Positions 11,142 through 24,269 of a DNA stretch of 64,000 nt are shown in pieces (the stretch's first letter is position 1; each line of letters starts with the position of its first letter). The position numbers were made by a program, and so were the translations under genes. Source of the DNA: Paraphysoderma sedebokerense (taxonomy: Eukaryota; Blastocladiomycota; Physodermatomycetes; Physodermatales; Physodermataceae); contig JAHLJZ010000012.1 in the NCBI GenBank assembly GCA_025602915.1, forward strand, positions 248,001 through 312,000, in the 5' to 3' direction. A model generated the notes under the pieces. That model made no database searches. It saw only the letters and a program-made list of their open reading frames with translations, and was not told the DNA's origin.

Positions 11142-14037
11142 ATGATACCAAACCTCACTACGTCATCCACACCCCGCAAAAAGAGCACAACGAATCCTAT
11201 CCTCCGGAGTTACTTTCCCCTCGACACCCCTCAACCTCGACTCACGAGTAACCAGGATGTAGACTCACAATTGTATATTACTATAAGTTATTTAATTAGA
11301 GATTATATTAAAAATTGGTATTCTGAGGTTACTGCCGATGGGGATTTAATGAGAGAGTTGATTGGGTTGATTGCAAATGTTAGTACGCAGTTGGAATCTA
11401 GATTGAAGAAGGTAAATATTTGGTCTTTTGAGTTGCAGTTGAAGTAGATGTTGCCTTTTTCTTTTTCATACGGCTGTATAGATACCTTGAATATCTTATT
11501 ACAATTTGGAAAATTACGGTTTACGAAGAGAAAACGATACTTTGGTGTCGATGGTATCAGATAACTTTACTAAATTCACGGTTTTAGATCGACTATCCTA
11601 CGCTCCTACTCATCGATATTCCGTTACTATTAACCCACCACCACAAAAGTTACAAGTACACTGAATCCCTACAAAAAGTCTATCGACCTCATCCCCCGCG
11701 TCAATCTACTTCATCGATTCCACCTTCCTCCGCCCTCTTCAATTACACGCATCCACATTTCGCACTCGACAGTCCAGACAAGTTAAGACAGTATTTGACT
11801 GCGTTGTCGGAGGAGATTATCAAGATTTTGATGCCGAGGAATGAAGTTCGTTCTGAGACGGTAAAACTGATATTAAGAGATTTATTAAGTTGTACTGTTT
11901 TTGAGAATTTGCTGAAAATGTGTTCTGATCCCGAAAATGTGAATCGGTGGTTAATTCAGGTTTGATATCCTCTTGTTTGGAATCTGAAAGAGACAACAGT
12001 TTTTAATACTTTGGGGTTTATGATAGTTGCTCTCGAGTATGACCTGTACGAGTTTACAATCGAAAACCATCGCAAAAGAACCTCCAAAATCGTCATCCAC
12101 TTTGTCGACTACACTTTCTCCTCCTCCAGAACCGAGTTCCACCGAAAAAAAGACACCAAGACATTCAAAAAATGTATTCACAGAATCCCAGTTAACAGGG
12201 ATACCACAACTCCCCAGTCACCGTTCACTTTCCATCACCAACGTTGTATCGACTTCGAAATCCGTACTCCGATCCACGGTTAAAACTATCACGAAATTAC
12301 AATCGTTGATTATAGTCAATGTTAAAGCATGTTATAATTTAACATATTACACTCTAAAATCATTTACGCAATCACATTATTCATTTTCGCCTTCTTCGAG
12401 TAGTTCTTCGTTTCCCGGGTTAAGGTCAAAGACGAGAGTGGAGGAAAGGAGTGATGAAGTTGGTGGGGATAGTTTTTGTAGATCTGAAATGTATGAACCG
12501 TTGTTGGAATTGGTGAATGAGTTGTTGCAGATTAGTAGTGACCCTAGGACAGCGTGGATATGGAATGGTTGGGAAGTCTTGGTTAAACCTGTGGTCAAAT
12601 TTTTTGGAGGACATATCATTGATCGGTAAGAGACTTGATTTTATCTTTTAATTAATTTTTTTTTCTCTCTTTCTATCTTTCTTGTTGATGGGCTAATTGG
12701 ATACTGATTGGGTCTGTAGGGTTCTAGTGACGTATATTCATACGGCGCTTTCATCCCAACGTATACCGGGATACCTCTCGCGAATTAACAACGCGTTGTA
12801 TCCTCCCACATCCACCAAACCTTCCTCTGAACAAAATTGTATCAACAACGCCACCCTCCGACCTCACCACTCCAAACCATCCATTTCATCATTTCCATCG
12901 ACATCGTCTCCATCACCACCCGAGGCACAATTCGATCAACTTTGTTCCCTCCTTCAATCACTTCTACCTTCGATACCGTATATACTCCCCCCAGACCACA
13001 CCGAGCGCGCCGTCACTATGCTCGTCCAATTATGGCAAGACCCGCATCGTAACCTACATTTTAACGTGTTATTGTTGGACTTGCTTGTCAACCATATCTT
13101 TCCGGAACTGGTGGTACCCGAGAAGAAAAAAGTTCAAGGAGTAGAAGGGATATGGATTTTACTGAATGATTCTGACAAGGACTCTGAAAACGGAAATGGA
13201 AACAAAAAACGAATAGAGATGGTGAAAACGAGACATAAAAAATCTAGTTCTGTTGGTTCGGGATCGTTAGGGTTGAGTATGACCACTCGCGAATTGAAAT
13301 CGGTTTCCGGGGTTGCCGGAAAATCAAAAAGAATGTCGCAAGATACATTACCCGGATTAATTTCCGTGACGAGTAGATCTTCGACTTCTTCTTCATCCTT
13401 ATCAACTGGTAAAAATTCTCAAATATTGTCACCTTCGTCGTCTCAGTCTAGATTCACGAATGATGGGGACACCCAGAATGACAGTCTCGGACATAGGAGA
13501 GCAGGATCGTTGGGTAGTTCGGTTGTGATTGGGTATTCTCCTTCCCGATCGACTGGAAATCCGCTTGGCCATGCTGCTACGGTGACGGGTGAGAGAGGAG
13601 TGAGAGAGAAGAGTCATGAAGGTGAGGGAGTTGGGAAAAGTAAGGGTAAAGAAAGTGGAACAATGGAACAGAGTCAAAGCGATACGGAAGGGGTTGTCGG
13701 GTTTGGGATGGGTAAAGACAAATCAGTCGGAAACGGAAGTGGAAATGTGAGTCAACGAAAATCGAGGACGTCAACGAGTAGTGATACTGTATTTTGGTCC
13801 TCATTTACACCGGTTTCGTCGTCTACTTCTCCTTCGCGTGTACCGCCAACGACTGGGGTTGCCACGCCAGTGGGAGAGTATACTCGTTCGAGGGCGACGT
13901 CGCATCCTGTTCCCGTGACGAATACTTTGTCGAGTGCGGTGGCCGCTGCCGCTCCGTCTGTTGGTATGACGAGATTGAATGTGACTGTTGCGGGAGGTGT
14001 GAGTGGGAAAGCAGAGAAATCCAAAAAGGATCGATAG
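11142..14037 (+). CDS. PXA-domain protein (Pxa1/sorting-nexin-like)
   Basis: About five exons. The N-terminus carries a PXA domain split by an intron: LYITISYLIRDYIKNWYSEV at the start of the domain, then IDYPTLLLIDIPLLLTHHHK, then TVFENLLKMCSDPENVNRWL. PXA domains accompany PX and RGS domains in sorting nexins of the SNX13/14/25 type. A C-terminal helical region (LVTYIHTALSSQRIPGYLSR and later LLDLLVNHIFPEL) matches the nexin C-terminal domain. I see no PX or RGS domain between them, as in the fungal Pxa1 type. The last 250 residues are Ser/Thr-rich and probably disordered. Likely role: membrane contact or endosomal lipid handling. ATG 11142 is preferred because it directly precedes the polar N-terminus; 11031 is an alternative. 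Confidence 0.72.
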
Positions 14038-14704
14038 AAAAAAAAGCCATGTGGATAGTGAATAGAAATAAAAACTAAATGTGAGTAGGGAGATAGAATA
14101 TGGGCTTGTTGTTTTCCTGCGGCAACGCTTGGTGTGAATGTCGGTTTGGTGACATGCTTGCCGGCAGCCGGTGAAAATCAGTTTACACGGGATGCGTTTT
14201 ACTGAGATGGACTGAGATATTCACAACCCCCCCTGTTTTATTTCAACCGATGAGAAAAACAAAGGGGTAAGAATATAAACATGAGACCTCACACGACAAG
14301 AACACTGTACACTCAACCCCATAGAATATAAAACAATTGAAAAAAGGATGCAATATTGGACGAGAGAATGACATCTCTCAATGTATTTGGTGGTGTGGCA
14401 GTAAGCCGCTACATGGCAGTACACCAGCTCTCTGGGAGTAGAGGAATGGTAATTTGAATGTGTGAGATCATGGATTGTATGAAAAGAGCAGAGAATTAGA
14501 TCATTTGAAAGAAAAAAGGATCCATCAGCGCTGTCAGCGGAGGGGGGAGGTACCTAGGTTGATTTACTTGCCAGCACTCCACGCTTCTGTAGAAGGGTTT
14601 GGGATAGCATAGAAAATGACGAGGAGAAAGGAATTTCAGTTAAAAAGGTATTTGAACGGGGAATGGAGAAGATAGGGCGGAGTGTGGGGAAGAGAGATCA
14701 GAGA
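14038..14704. other. Intergenic, convergent 3' flanks
   Basis: Between the PXA gene and the small cysteine-rich gene, which point at each other. Short purine-rich runs and frequent stops; no gene supported. Confidence 0.45.
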
Positions 14705-14927
14705 TCAAATGGGATACGAACCGACTACTTTTTCTCTGGGACAGGAGCATTGTTTGTCCTTTGGGACGTCCTTCATGACGTTGTCGACATGTTTGCCGCA
14801 ACCTTTCCAGGTGGTTCTGAGAGGAGGGAGGGTTAGCAGGTGGGTAGTGAGTAGAGGGGGAGATGGGTGAGTAGAGTAGGAAGGGGACGTACTTTTGGCA
14901 GAGCGGGCATGTAGCGGGGAAGCACAT
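14705..14927 (-). CDS. Small cysteine-rich protein (48 aa), likely metal-binding
   Basis: Two exons, 14927-14893 and 14816-14705, joined by a 76-bp GT-AG intron, encode 48 residues. The N-terminus is MCFPATCPLCQKTTWKGCG, followed by KHVDNVMKDVP and a CSC pair. The CxxC plus later cysteines and histidine, with the TTWKGCGKHV core, match a short conserved protein seen in fungi and plants whose function I do not know; zinc binding is a reasonable inference. Short tandem repeats lie directly upstream of its start codon. Confidence 0.75.
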
Positions 14928-15609
14928 TGTGTAGTAAGTGGAGTGAGTAGAGTAAGTGGAGTGAGTAGTAAGTAGAGCGAGTGGAGTAAAGTGAAGAGGG
15001 AATCCTTATCCGATGCAGGCAATATAAAGGGGGAACACTGAGGGACCAACATCACTGAGGGAGCATCACAATCCAGCTGACTCTTCTGCACGTTCCACTC
15101 CCTTCCAGAACAACCGCGCCCCTTCCCTCCCTCTGTCACAGTGACTGGGAATGCCATCATCTACATTGCACACTGAATACTCCTTGACTAATGACTAATT
15201 ACTCCTTTCTTCCGTCCGCCAACTTCATTCCTCCCTTTTGCATCCAAATTCCCCACTCAACAGCACAATGGCCAATTAGGAGAATGGGAATTTTGCTGTG
15301 GACATCACTGATCTCCACAGTGGATAATCAATACATGTTCATTTTACCCCTTTACTACGCGGACGGTGGATCAAAAGAGGACTCTCATTCGCCTGATAAT
15401 TAGTCCGTCGTCCCAACAGGGTGGCAAATCAGGTCTACATACGCTCATACATACTTTGAATAAATGTGATACAGTGATAAAAAATGAATGAATAAAGTTC
15501 ATCTCGCTCCAGTCGTTTGGCGTCGTCAGTCACACTTCACTCCCGACAAAGCCGCCCTCTTGTCGAGGTGGAATTGACAGCAGCTCGATGCTGAATCGCC
15601 CGGACAAAA
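14928..15609. other. Divergent promoter region with short tandem repeats
   Basis: Separates the small cysteine-rich gene (minus) and the SPIN90/Ldb17 gene (plus). Its first 75 bp are an imperfect tandem repeat; the rest shows C/T-rich leader-like sequence and no supported frame. Confidence 0.45.
14930..15000. repeat. Imperfect tandem repeat (GAGTAAGTGGAGTGAGTA type)
   Basis: Variants of a 6-bp theme (agtaag, tggagt, gagtag) repeat over about 70 bp, with an approximately 18-bp higher-order unit visible twice. It lies immediately upstream of the start of the minus-strand 48-aa gene, so it would fall in its leader or core promoter. Confidence 0.6.
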
Positions 15610-17219
15610 ATGGCAGATGATCCATTCAACCAAGCCGACACTGCTTTTATTCATGAAAAAGTACAGAGCGACATCATAGACGAATTGTCAAAGTTTGGGA
15701 ACGGTATGTTGTCGTTGGTATGACATCAACGTTCCAGCGAATCGTCCGCACATAAATGAAACTCACTATAAATCATTGAATCTTGTGTACATTCAACAAA
15801 AAAAAAACAATAGATATAGATATAAAATCGTTTTGCGATGATATAGTGTATTCGTCAGAACTCTTTACCGACGACAGTATAGCGGAACCAGTGATAAAAG
15901 AGTTGACTCAAATCCTGTCGTCTGCGAGTCCCGTTTCATCTTATGTACAATCTTTCAGGCCTTTTGCTTTCATCTTTTAATCTTTATCTGACCATCGTCT
16001 ATTCTGTCTGGGCTAAAACCTCAAGGTATTACAAGGAAATCTGCGATACCAAATATATACCCTCCTCTTCTCATACCTTCTACAATTCGATCCCGTGATA
16101 TCCTACTTAAAGGACTGTTCGCTTCTTCCACCCATTCCGGTTTTCGCTCCCCTCTTAACCGAAATCGAAAAAGACATCACACCGTTATATAATTTCTTTG
16201 AGTCCAATCCTCATAGAAAAATCAGATCAGAAGTTGAGGGGGAAGAGTACAACCGAACAGTGGATTTTGGGCTCGTGGTAACGCGGTTGCTATATAAAAT
16301 TTACCACTTAGGGTTGGTGGAAGTAGTCTATCTAGGTAAACCTCAAATTTATTTTCTTGAGTTCGATAGTAGGACGATAAGTTATACTGTTATCCGAATG
16401 AACGAACTGACACGTCGCATGTCTTGTTTTTCTCGGTCGATCTTGAATTTGGACATATCCAGAGAATTTAAATGTCAAGTTCATCGAGATGTTGTTAGAA
16501 ATGGTAGAGGCGACAAGAGACATGTCTGAAGAATACTTGAACGATAAGTTGGTTTGGGTTCTAGTACGTTATTGCGCGGTTTCCTTGGACCATGGAATAA
16601 CAACAGAACGTTGTGATGCTAATTAAAAACTTTTCTATATCACTTGATGTATCAGCTTGCACTCAACGAGCATTATCTTATGTTTGATATCGATAACAAG
16701 GTTTTCAACTTATTACGCTCACGGGTAGACAAGTCTAGGACGTTTGGAGAAACTTTACTATTCATTTTTAACAGAAGCTGTAAGTACTTCCGTCCTAATC
16801 TTTCAAGAACAACAGTATCATCGATTCCTGTGTTAACCTCTACTCACTCTACCCTTAATTCAGCAAACGAAACAATCCATCTTCTCATCCTGAAACTACT
16901 CTACCTCATTTTCACCACCCCCGAAACATTTCATTTTTTCTACACAAACGATCTAGACGTTCTACTAGACGTGTTAATTCGTCAATTGTACAATACTGAA
17001 CTAATCTCTGGAAAAAATTTACGACATTCGTATCTCCGTGTGTTACATGTGTTTTTACTCAATTCTCCGCCTCCAAAACGGTACAAACAGGGGGATGTTA
17101 AAAAAATGATTGATTCGTTGTGTAGAGATGGATCGTGTTTAGATGTGATGGATGAAACGACTAAACGGTTGGCAAAAAGGATTGAAACTGATTGTGCGGG
17201 TTATTGGAATGCAAGGTGA
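15610..17219 (+). CDS. SPIN90/Ldb17/Dip1 family actin-assembly protein
   Basis: Six or so exons. This family activates Arp2/3 complex to make the first linear actin filaments at endocytic patches. Evidence: the C-terminal leucine-rich core reads LKLLYLIFTTPETFHFFYTN, then DLDVLLDVLIRQLYNTEL and LRHSYLRVLHVFLLN, the typical signature of the family. Upstream exons give VKFIEMLLEMVEATRDMSEE and LALNEHYLM, also conserved. The second exon appears to end after SPVSSY (donor near 15942), joining VLQGNLRYQIYTLLFSYLLQ at 16024. No SH3 domain is seen, as in fungal members. The start at 15610 gives MADDPFNQADTAF and splices in frame to DIDIKSFCDD. Confidence 0.82.
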
Positions 17220-17407
17220 CGGGTTGAAATGGTTCATAGCGATATGGCAATATCGAATCATCGATATCGCGGTGGCATAATAAAAATTAAATTTAAAACG
17301 ATTAATACATATTCCTGATATTCATATATCTACCTCGACTAACCAACCTTCCCTTCTATCTTCTAATTAATTATTCTACTCTACCTCTAACCGCTTCTAC
17401 ATTTAAC

Positions 17408-20400
17408 TCAAACACCCATCTTAACCGTCACCTTCTCCCTCACCAAACTCGCGTATCCATCCGACGACCCAAACTTCAACAACTCTCTCGACGCAATCAA
17501 CCGAACCTCTCTAATCACACCACCCACACCACAAGTATCATCTTTAGGAGAAAAACATTGTAGTAATCCTCCCCTTCCAAATTCTTGGATACTGGTATCC
17601 TCGAAGGCAATGACGATGTAGTTGTCACCTGGTTTTAGAGTTTCCCGAAAAATGGGGAAATGATCGGGGTCTAGTTTGGAGTAGTGTTTGCGTTGGGGTT
17701 GTAGCCAGTTTCCGGATTTCATCCTACAAAATTTCAAAATTCAAAAAAAGATTCATAATCAGTTACCCGAATGTTCATAATATCAAAAAAAGAAACAAAA
17801 GACAAAGAGAACCAAATTTACCAATCATTATCCGAAATCCATCGACCTATTATCCGTCCATTCACATATATCGTAGCCAAAGCATTCACTCCTTTCAATT
17901 GCACCGACACCGGAAAATCCCATTTCAAAGTACTAGGTAACTCCTCCGACCGAATAATACCCCTATACCATACAACTTCACCTGGTGAAAGTTGTATAGG
18001 GAATTTAGAACGAGTCCATTTCGTAGGAGATTGGTCTAGTTGAAGGGTAGGTTTGTGGTAGCCGTTTAATTCGCCGGTTAGTTTGCCCCTGATTTTCCAG
18101 TTCGTGATGGGGGTGGAATCCAGAGTGGATGTACCGTTTAGGCCTTTTAAGGAGTCGTATCCTAATGCCGGGAATTGAAATTTTCCTGTATTTGAGTGAA
18201 TTGGGTTTTGGAATTAGTTAGCGCGAACGTTGAATGTTGGTTTATTCATGATTCAGGTAATTTTTAGATTTTTATTTTTTAAACTTCACTCACCTGGGAA
18301 TGGAATTTTGAATGTCCCGATTGGTATATTTCGAAGCACACCGTTAGGCCAAAAGAATGCACCTATGAAACAACGCAATCAACGTTAGAGTTCGACTCTT
18401 AAAGAGAAGTTCCAACGAAAAAGAAGGCATACCATGGCCCCATATCGTGACATGAAAATGCAAAATATTTTTCCCCGGTCGAAGAAACCGCGAAGGAATT
18501 TTAAACCGGTAACTTCCACCTGCTCTATTATCTATTTCGGTACCCAACGGAAACACTGTTCTGAGGTAATGACCATTGACGAATATTTTAACAAAATCCG
18601 AAGCGAATTCGATGAAAAGTCGGAGATCAGATCGACTAGCTTGTTTCTTGGATAATTCAACTTCACCGGTATACCATGCCGAACCTTCGTAAATTTTGTG
18701 TTTCTCCATTTGACTTAACTTTGATCCTAACGAAATCCAACCTGGACCAACCTGATTGGGCAAATTTTCTGATGTGGTATAACCAGACGATAAAAGGCGA
18801 TCGGAGAGAGCGGGTTTGGGGTTACTGTAGTGGATGAAGCCGGATAATCGGGATTTTCGATCATAGGCGGCGATGACATGTAACCCGTCAATCTCGAGGG
18901 GAACAGGAGAAAGGAAATACACGAGCGACGTCTTTTCGAATTGAAGTTGAGGTCTCCACGTTTTTTTAGTCTCGTCGACAAAATCGGGGCCTATCACTGC
19001 GAATTGTTGGTTCGATGGGGAACTCATAAACCAAGAGCGGGCAGCGTAGTGTTCACTAGCGATCACCAGACGGAGAATAGAACGACCATTTCGGAATGTG
19101 ATGACGGATGGGGTATCGTGTTTGTAGACAATAGTAATACCATTACTTGTAGCATCTTTGACGTCGATTTCTTTTGACTTTTGAAGCATTTGAAGCGAAT
19201 CGGTGGCTTTAATGTTGATTTCTCCGAACCCAAATTCTTTCCCGTAAACAATCACCAACCTTTCCCCGTTCCATTTCCGAGACGTTAATATCTCACTGGT
19301 ACTGTATCCGAACGAAAACCCATCACCCAGATCCCAATTCAACGGTATCAACACGTTACTCGCTAACTCTGGACTCTCTTTATTATTCATCTTGGTTCCT
19401 GGATCACGTTGAAAGGGAACAGTGAATCCTGTGTATTTCGGGAACTTGATACCATAAGCTTCAATCGATAATTTTGGTACTTCGACGTCTCTTGCTTTGC
19501 CATTGAATAAATCTAATAGAGACATTTTTGTTTTATCGTTGAATCGAAAGAAATAAGAAACGCGTTCGTTGCCGGTATCGGGATCTTTGGAACCCAGATC
19601 TTTATGGTGGACTCTAATCGACGTATCGTGATTTCTAATTTTCTTTCGAGTCAAGGAAGAGCGGTAAGGTAATCCTTGTGCAGCGATAAGGTGTTCATAA
19701 TCGTTGAAAAAGAGATTCGCGGCTCTTAGACTGTAAAATTTGCTCCGAAGCAAGCCTGATCGGTTGAAGACACAATAAGTCTATGGTTAAGAAATCATCT
19801 GGAATATCGGTTACATTAATCAATATACCTGACGGGGAAATAGGGCCATCGTAATCAATCACGTTGTGAAGAAGTCCCATCCAGGGTCTGACAAAAGCGG
19901 TCCCTGGACTTGGATTCTTAAAATCTACCCAGGCCTTGACCATGTCGAGAATGATTTTCGCTGTGACAAAAGCATGACCTTGTGGGATAATGCTGTTCAA
20001 TCTTCCTTCTTGAGCATATCCCATCGCGTTAAACTGAAAGATGGCGTCTAGACCTGAATTTTGAGAGAAATAAGATCGGAAGTACTGTGAGTGAATCGTT
20101 CGAGAATAGTGCTGGCGACCAACAGTGATAAAATGGAAAATCACTTACCTCCCATGACAAACGATTTTAAGGTAGAAGTTGTTCGGGATGTTTCCGTCAT
20201 ACCAGATGGGTGATCGACGTTGGCGCCATAATTCGTTTTCGGGTCGTGCAGTTTCTCAAGCAGCGAAAAACCAACATACTGAAACTGTTTATGATAACCG
20301 TAATAATTAGGAAGCGGTATAATATCTTTCACACCGTACATTCCCTCAGCAGCAGGGACACCTGGACAGCTTAACGAGACGTTAATTTATCATTCATAGT

Positions 20401-21528
20401 TAAATATCAAGTGGTGAAGGGTACAAACGTGGTAATTGGAACATCAATTCCGTCATCCCTCACAGCGTCTCTCAATGCTTTTAAATAAGCCCGATGGTTC
20501 AAACGTTGTTTAGGGTCTCTTTCTGGCTTTCCGTCAGGCAGGTATGAAGACATTTCAAATGACATTGCCGTCGGGGCAAAATTGAATTCATTTTCAATTG
20601 CGTATAGAATAATGGGACCACCGTTTGAATAGAGGAAGGGTTTGATGACTGTGTTGAGTCGATTAAAGTAGCGCCGTACGTATACCATGAAATCTCGATC
20701 GTCCGTTCTAAAATTCACTGTACCATCCAGATTGTGAGGGTCGTATAATCGCTTGTTCGATTTCGTCAAAATCCATGTCGGTAATCCACCGCCGTCCTTT
20801 TTCCGATTGATGTTAATTATGTACATGTGATCATTTAAAAAAAATGAATTCAAGGAAGACTCAACTCACCATTTCATTCGTGATGTAGGGCCCAGGTCTA
20901 AAGTACACATACATGCTATATTTTTGAGCGAGTTCAAGAAATCGGACAATGTCGTGCCTTTTAAAATCGAATACGCCGTCCTCTGGTTCGTGGCTGCTCC
21001 AAGCTACGTACATGTCGATTGCCTACAAGAATAATTAAAATTACTATTCAAAGTATAATAATGCTTCTAAAATGATTTCTGACATTGTATCCCAGAGCCT
21101 TAAACCGAATCATGCGGTCTTCCCAAACTGAAAGAGGCCAGTTGAAGTGGAGTTAATTGGTTGTTGCTACATGATGACAAAATAGCCACTTTACCTTCAG
21201 CAGGAAGTCTGAACCATTGAAAAGTTCCACCCCGTAGCAGCGCCGGCTTCCCATTTAAATAAAATCCGTTGGCATCGTATGTAACTTTGCGCGGAGGCCG
21301 TAATTGCGTCGGTTCGGGCTGGTCTGATGCTTCTTGTTCCGTTGAGATAGTATCTGTGACTACGAGTTCTTTATTCTGCTCCGGTAGTATTTCACTCCTA
21401 TCAGAGTTGATAGTTTGCTTTCCATCGGCAATTCCTTTTTCCTCGACAGCAGCTGCAAGAATCCATGTCAACGAAAAGACTGCCAGAAAGAGTTGAAAGC
21501 AACGATATCGATACACGATTGCGAACAT
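17408..21528 (-). CDS. GH35 beta-galactosidase-like glycosidase, secreted
   Basis: A long multi-exon gene. A hydrophobic leader (LFLAVFSLTWILAAAV) is followed by a Glu/Ser-rich linker and the GH35 start, NGFYLNGKPALLRGGTFQWF. Next come GYNTIDMYVAWSSHEP, FLELAQKYSMYVYFRPGPYI, DGGGLPTWIL and GGPIILYAIENEF, the last containing the expected acid/base Glu. The nucleophile region is divergent; MTETSR near 20200 is the best candidate for the usual MTE motif. The C-terminal half holds beta-rich jelly-roll-like segments (IYEGSAWYTGEVELSKKQ, FVNGHYLRTVFPLG) like those of plant and animal GH35 enzymes. It probably removes terminal galactose outside the cell, though the substrate is not certain. The minus-strand start at 21528 is chosen for its signal peptide. 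Confidence 0.8.
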
Positions 21529-22070
21529 TTCCCACTACTGTGTCAACTTTTATAATTGTTTGCGCTACAGTCGAACAAACGGACAGAGCGAAAGACAGCA
21601 GATTCTGTAGAAAAGCTTATCAGAAAGTTCTTAAAGGATGCGGTTCGCTGTGGCGGTTCAGAAAGAAATACCATGCTCTCCATATCACAACATCAAACAG
21701 TCACAAATGATATGGGATTAAGACAATTCACTCAACAGCATGAAGCATAAAGATAAACCATGTTGGTATCGTATCGCAATTCATTTTATTGCACCTTGAT
21801 GCAAAACGTTCGGCGCGTTTATCTTGACACGCGTTCCTGCGACAATGTGCCTGATCAACAATCAGTTGAAAACTCGTCAACTCAATTTCCAACAGGGAGT
21901 TCAACCCCTTGAATTATGTCATTTTCCGTCGAAACAAGGACGGTTCCTCTCAACATTGCGATGCTAAGACATTAAGTCTGAAAATTTGAATTGTTCCATA
22001 CATTCGCTGCTGTCTAGTGGCATCCATTGTGCATTGAAATTCGTTGATTGGAATTTATATTCGTAACGTT
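21529..22070. other. Intergenic stretch
   Basis: Upstream of the GH35 gene and downstream of the DCAF4-like gene, both on the minus strand. Several short frames but no family signal. Confidence 0.45.
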
Positions 22071-24269
22071 TCATACCCCCACGAACGCGGCACTACCTTC
22101 GCTTCCTACACAAATCCAGCCTTTGTGGTCTTCGTGATCATAATTTTCAATCGCCACGCATACTTCTTCTGTTCCTTGTCTTCTAAATTTGCGGCTCCAT
22201 ATAGATTCCATAATACCGTCCCGATATAGATTCACATCCCCGGCTACTCCTGAGCATATGACGGCGCCAGACCGAGAACAACCGTTCAACCCAAGCTTAC
22301 TTGTGACAATATAATTTTTCCCTCTTTGATATTCTCTCACAATGTTTCCTGACTGTCGCTTCCGTTGAGACATGCGTACATCATAAAGGCAGGTAGAGCC
22401 GTTGTTATAGTTTGCAAGAATGCAAGATCCGCTGTCTGCCGATAGGATATTTGAGACAGATCCAGGGGGACGTGGTTGCGGAATTACGAGAGATGGGTAT
22501 CTTAGAGAAGATCGAAGGTCGTACAGTTGAATAGTGCCGTCTAAAAAAAGTACGGAAAGTTTGAATTGTTGAGACGAGTGATACGCAGGAATGCGAGGAG
22601 GATGGAATGCAACTGTACCGCGACATCCGGCTAATATTCCGTTATCACTCATGCCACAACCTCCACCACGATCCCAAAATGCTGCGGTAAACACATCACT
22701 TTTCAAGCGGATAGAAGTCACCGGAGATTGGGCATCCAGGAAATTCGAGAATACATGGATGCGCCTGGTCCCACCTTAAATAATTGTGAGATGAGTTATT
22801 GTGTTTGAATAGTAGAACTGAAACAAACCAACTACTGCAGTGGCATTATTGTGATTGATCGCAGAACAATATAAACTTTCTCGGACCGAGTCGCGATCGC
22901 AAACATATGCCATGTCATTTAAAGTGGTGCCCACCTTCAGTACAGACATACGACCTGCATGGGAAGCTTCGCCTTGGTGAATTATCCTAAATGGTTAGGG
23001 AATTAATTGGTGATATTTCAAACATAGGGATAGAATCGATAGCACATACATCAAATAAGAAGTATGATTTATCACAGTCACAGATATGCTAGAAATCTAT
23101 GGTTTTGCGAATGTAAGTAACAGATGGCAGCAGAAGATGGAAATGCAACCGGTATGCGTACAATTTTATTCGTTTGTAAACTTGGAACATGCGGAGGGGT
23201 GAATATAACATTATCGGAGTCTGCTCCAATGGATGGGCGTCTGCGCAAATTAGGAAGAGGAAAATGTTCATCTGCAAACGACAACTTACTTACATTATTC
23301 TCACGCCCCCATTCCTAGTCGCTAAGAAGTAATAATCAGACGAAGGATGCGCCTTCCAAACGTGATCCGAGTTAAGGCCAAAGTAAGCAGTGCTTCAAAT
23401 GAGTAGAAGAATACCTTCAAATCGACGAATGGACTCGCTGGAATGTCAATTGGGTGGTAATCGACCTTTCGTAACCGATTATCCAGGACGGTTCTGTCAA
23501 AAGAGCTGGTTAGGACCAACGGATCTACTTGCTACATATCACTCACGGACCTAATAAATAAATTTGTATCTGCATAGCCAGACTTAAATCCACCATATCC
23601 AATATCATTTCTATATTTCTGGAAAGACAAATTTTCGTAATTCAGACGCAGCTTTTTTGGGGGCGGCTCATCAGGAGGCCTGAACTCATGTTCAGAATGT
23701 ACTTTCGTCCCCTGGTATTGAATCTCTGTGTCGACCGGCGTTACATCAGAGATGTAGGCGAAAAAATTTGTACTCTCCTGCATTCCTAGCTCTCGAGCTC
23801 GCAAAAGATGCGTTAACGATCTCAGGTTCAACTCTCCATTCCCTATTGGCATTGTTCGCTGTTCGGAGACTTTTGATGGCTTTTTCGGACGAATGGAAAT
23901 AGATTTTTCTTCATCCTGAATACGAGACTTAATACGTATATTATCAATACTGTAAGGGTTCTCCTTGAATCCATGTCGAGCAGTTAAAATTTTGAAATAA
24001 CGCTTCTTGTCGGGATCATAATAAAACCCAGGTAAGTCCGGAGGCTGATTGGCCGCCGGCTGTGAGGAATACGATGCAGATTCTATATTATTTCGGGATG
24101 AGGGTGCTGTTGTCGAGGAAGAGGTCTCTGAAATATGGTTTGACGTCCGAGTGGGATGGGGGTGTGGGCGGCGGTGACGAGCAGGTTGTCTTCCTTTTCC
24201 TTTCCATTTTTGAGAATGCTGATACCTCCTATCGGACATGAGGCCGCCAATGGTGGATCCTGATTTCAA
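22071..24269 (-). CDS. DCAF4/WDR21-like WD40 protein
   Basis: Several exons on the minus strand. The N-terminal part is basic and low-complexity, then PPDLPGFYYDPDKKRYFKI appears, the hallmark opening of DCAF4 (WDR21), a WD40 substrate receptor for CUL4-DDB1 ubiquitin ligase. Later exons carry WD40 blades, e.g. LSVLFLDGTIQLYDLRSS, SADSGSCILANYNNGSTCLY and CVAIENYDHEDHKGWICVG. The protein ends at 22071. A start at 24269 is listed; the methionine at 24239 (MSDRRYQHSQ) is equally plausible. Confidence 0.75.
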
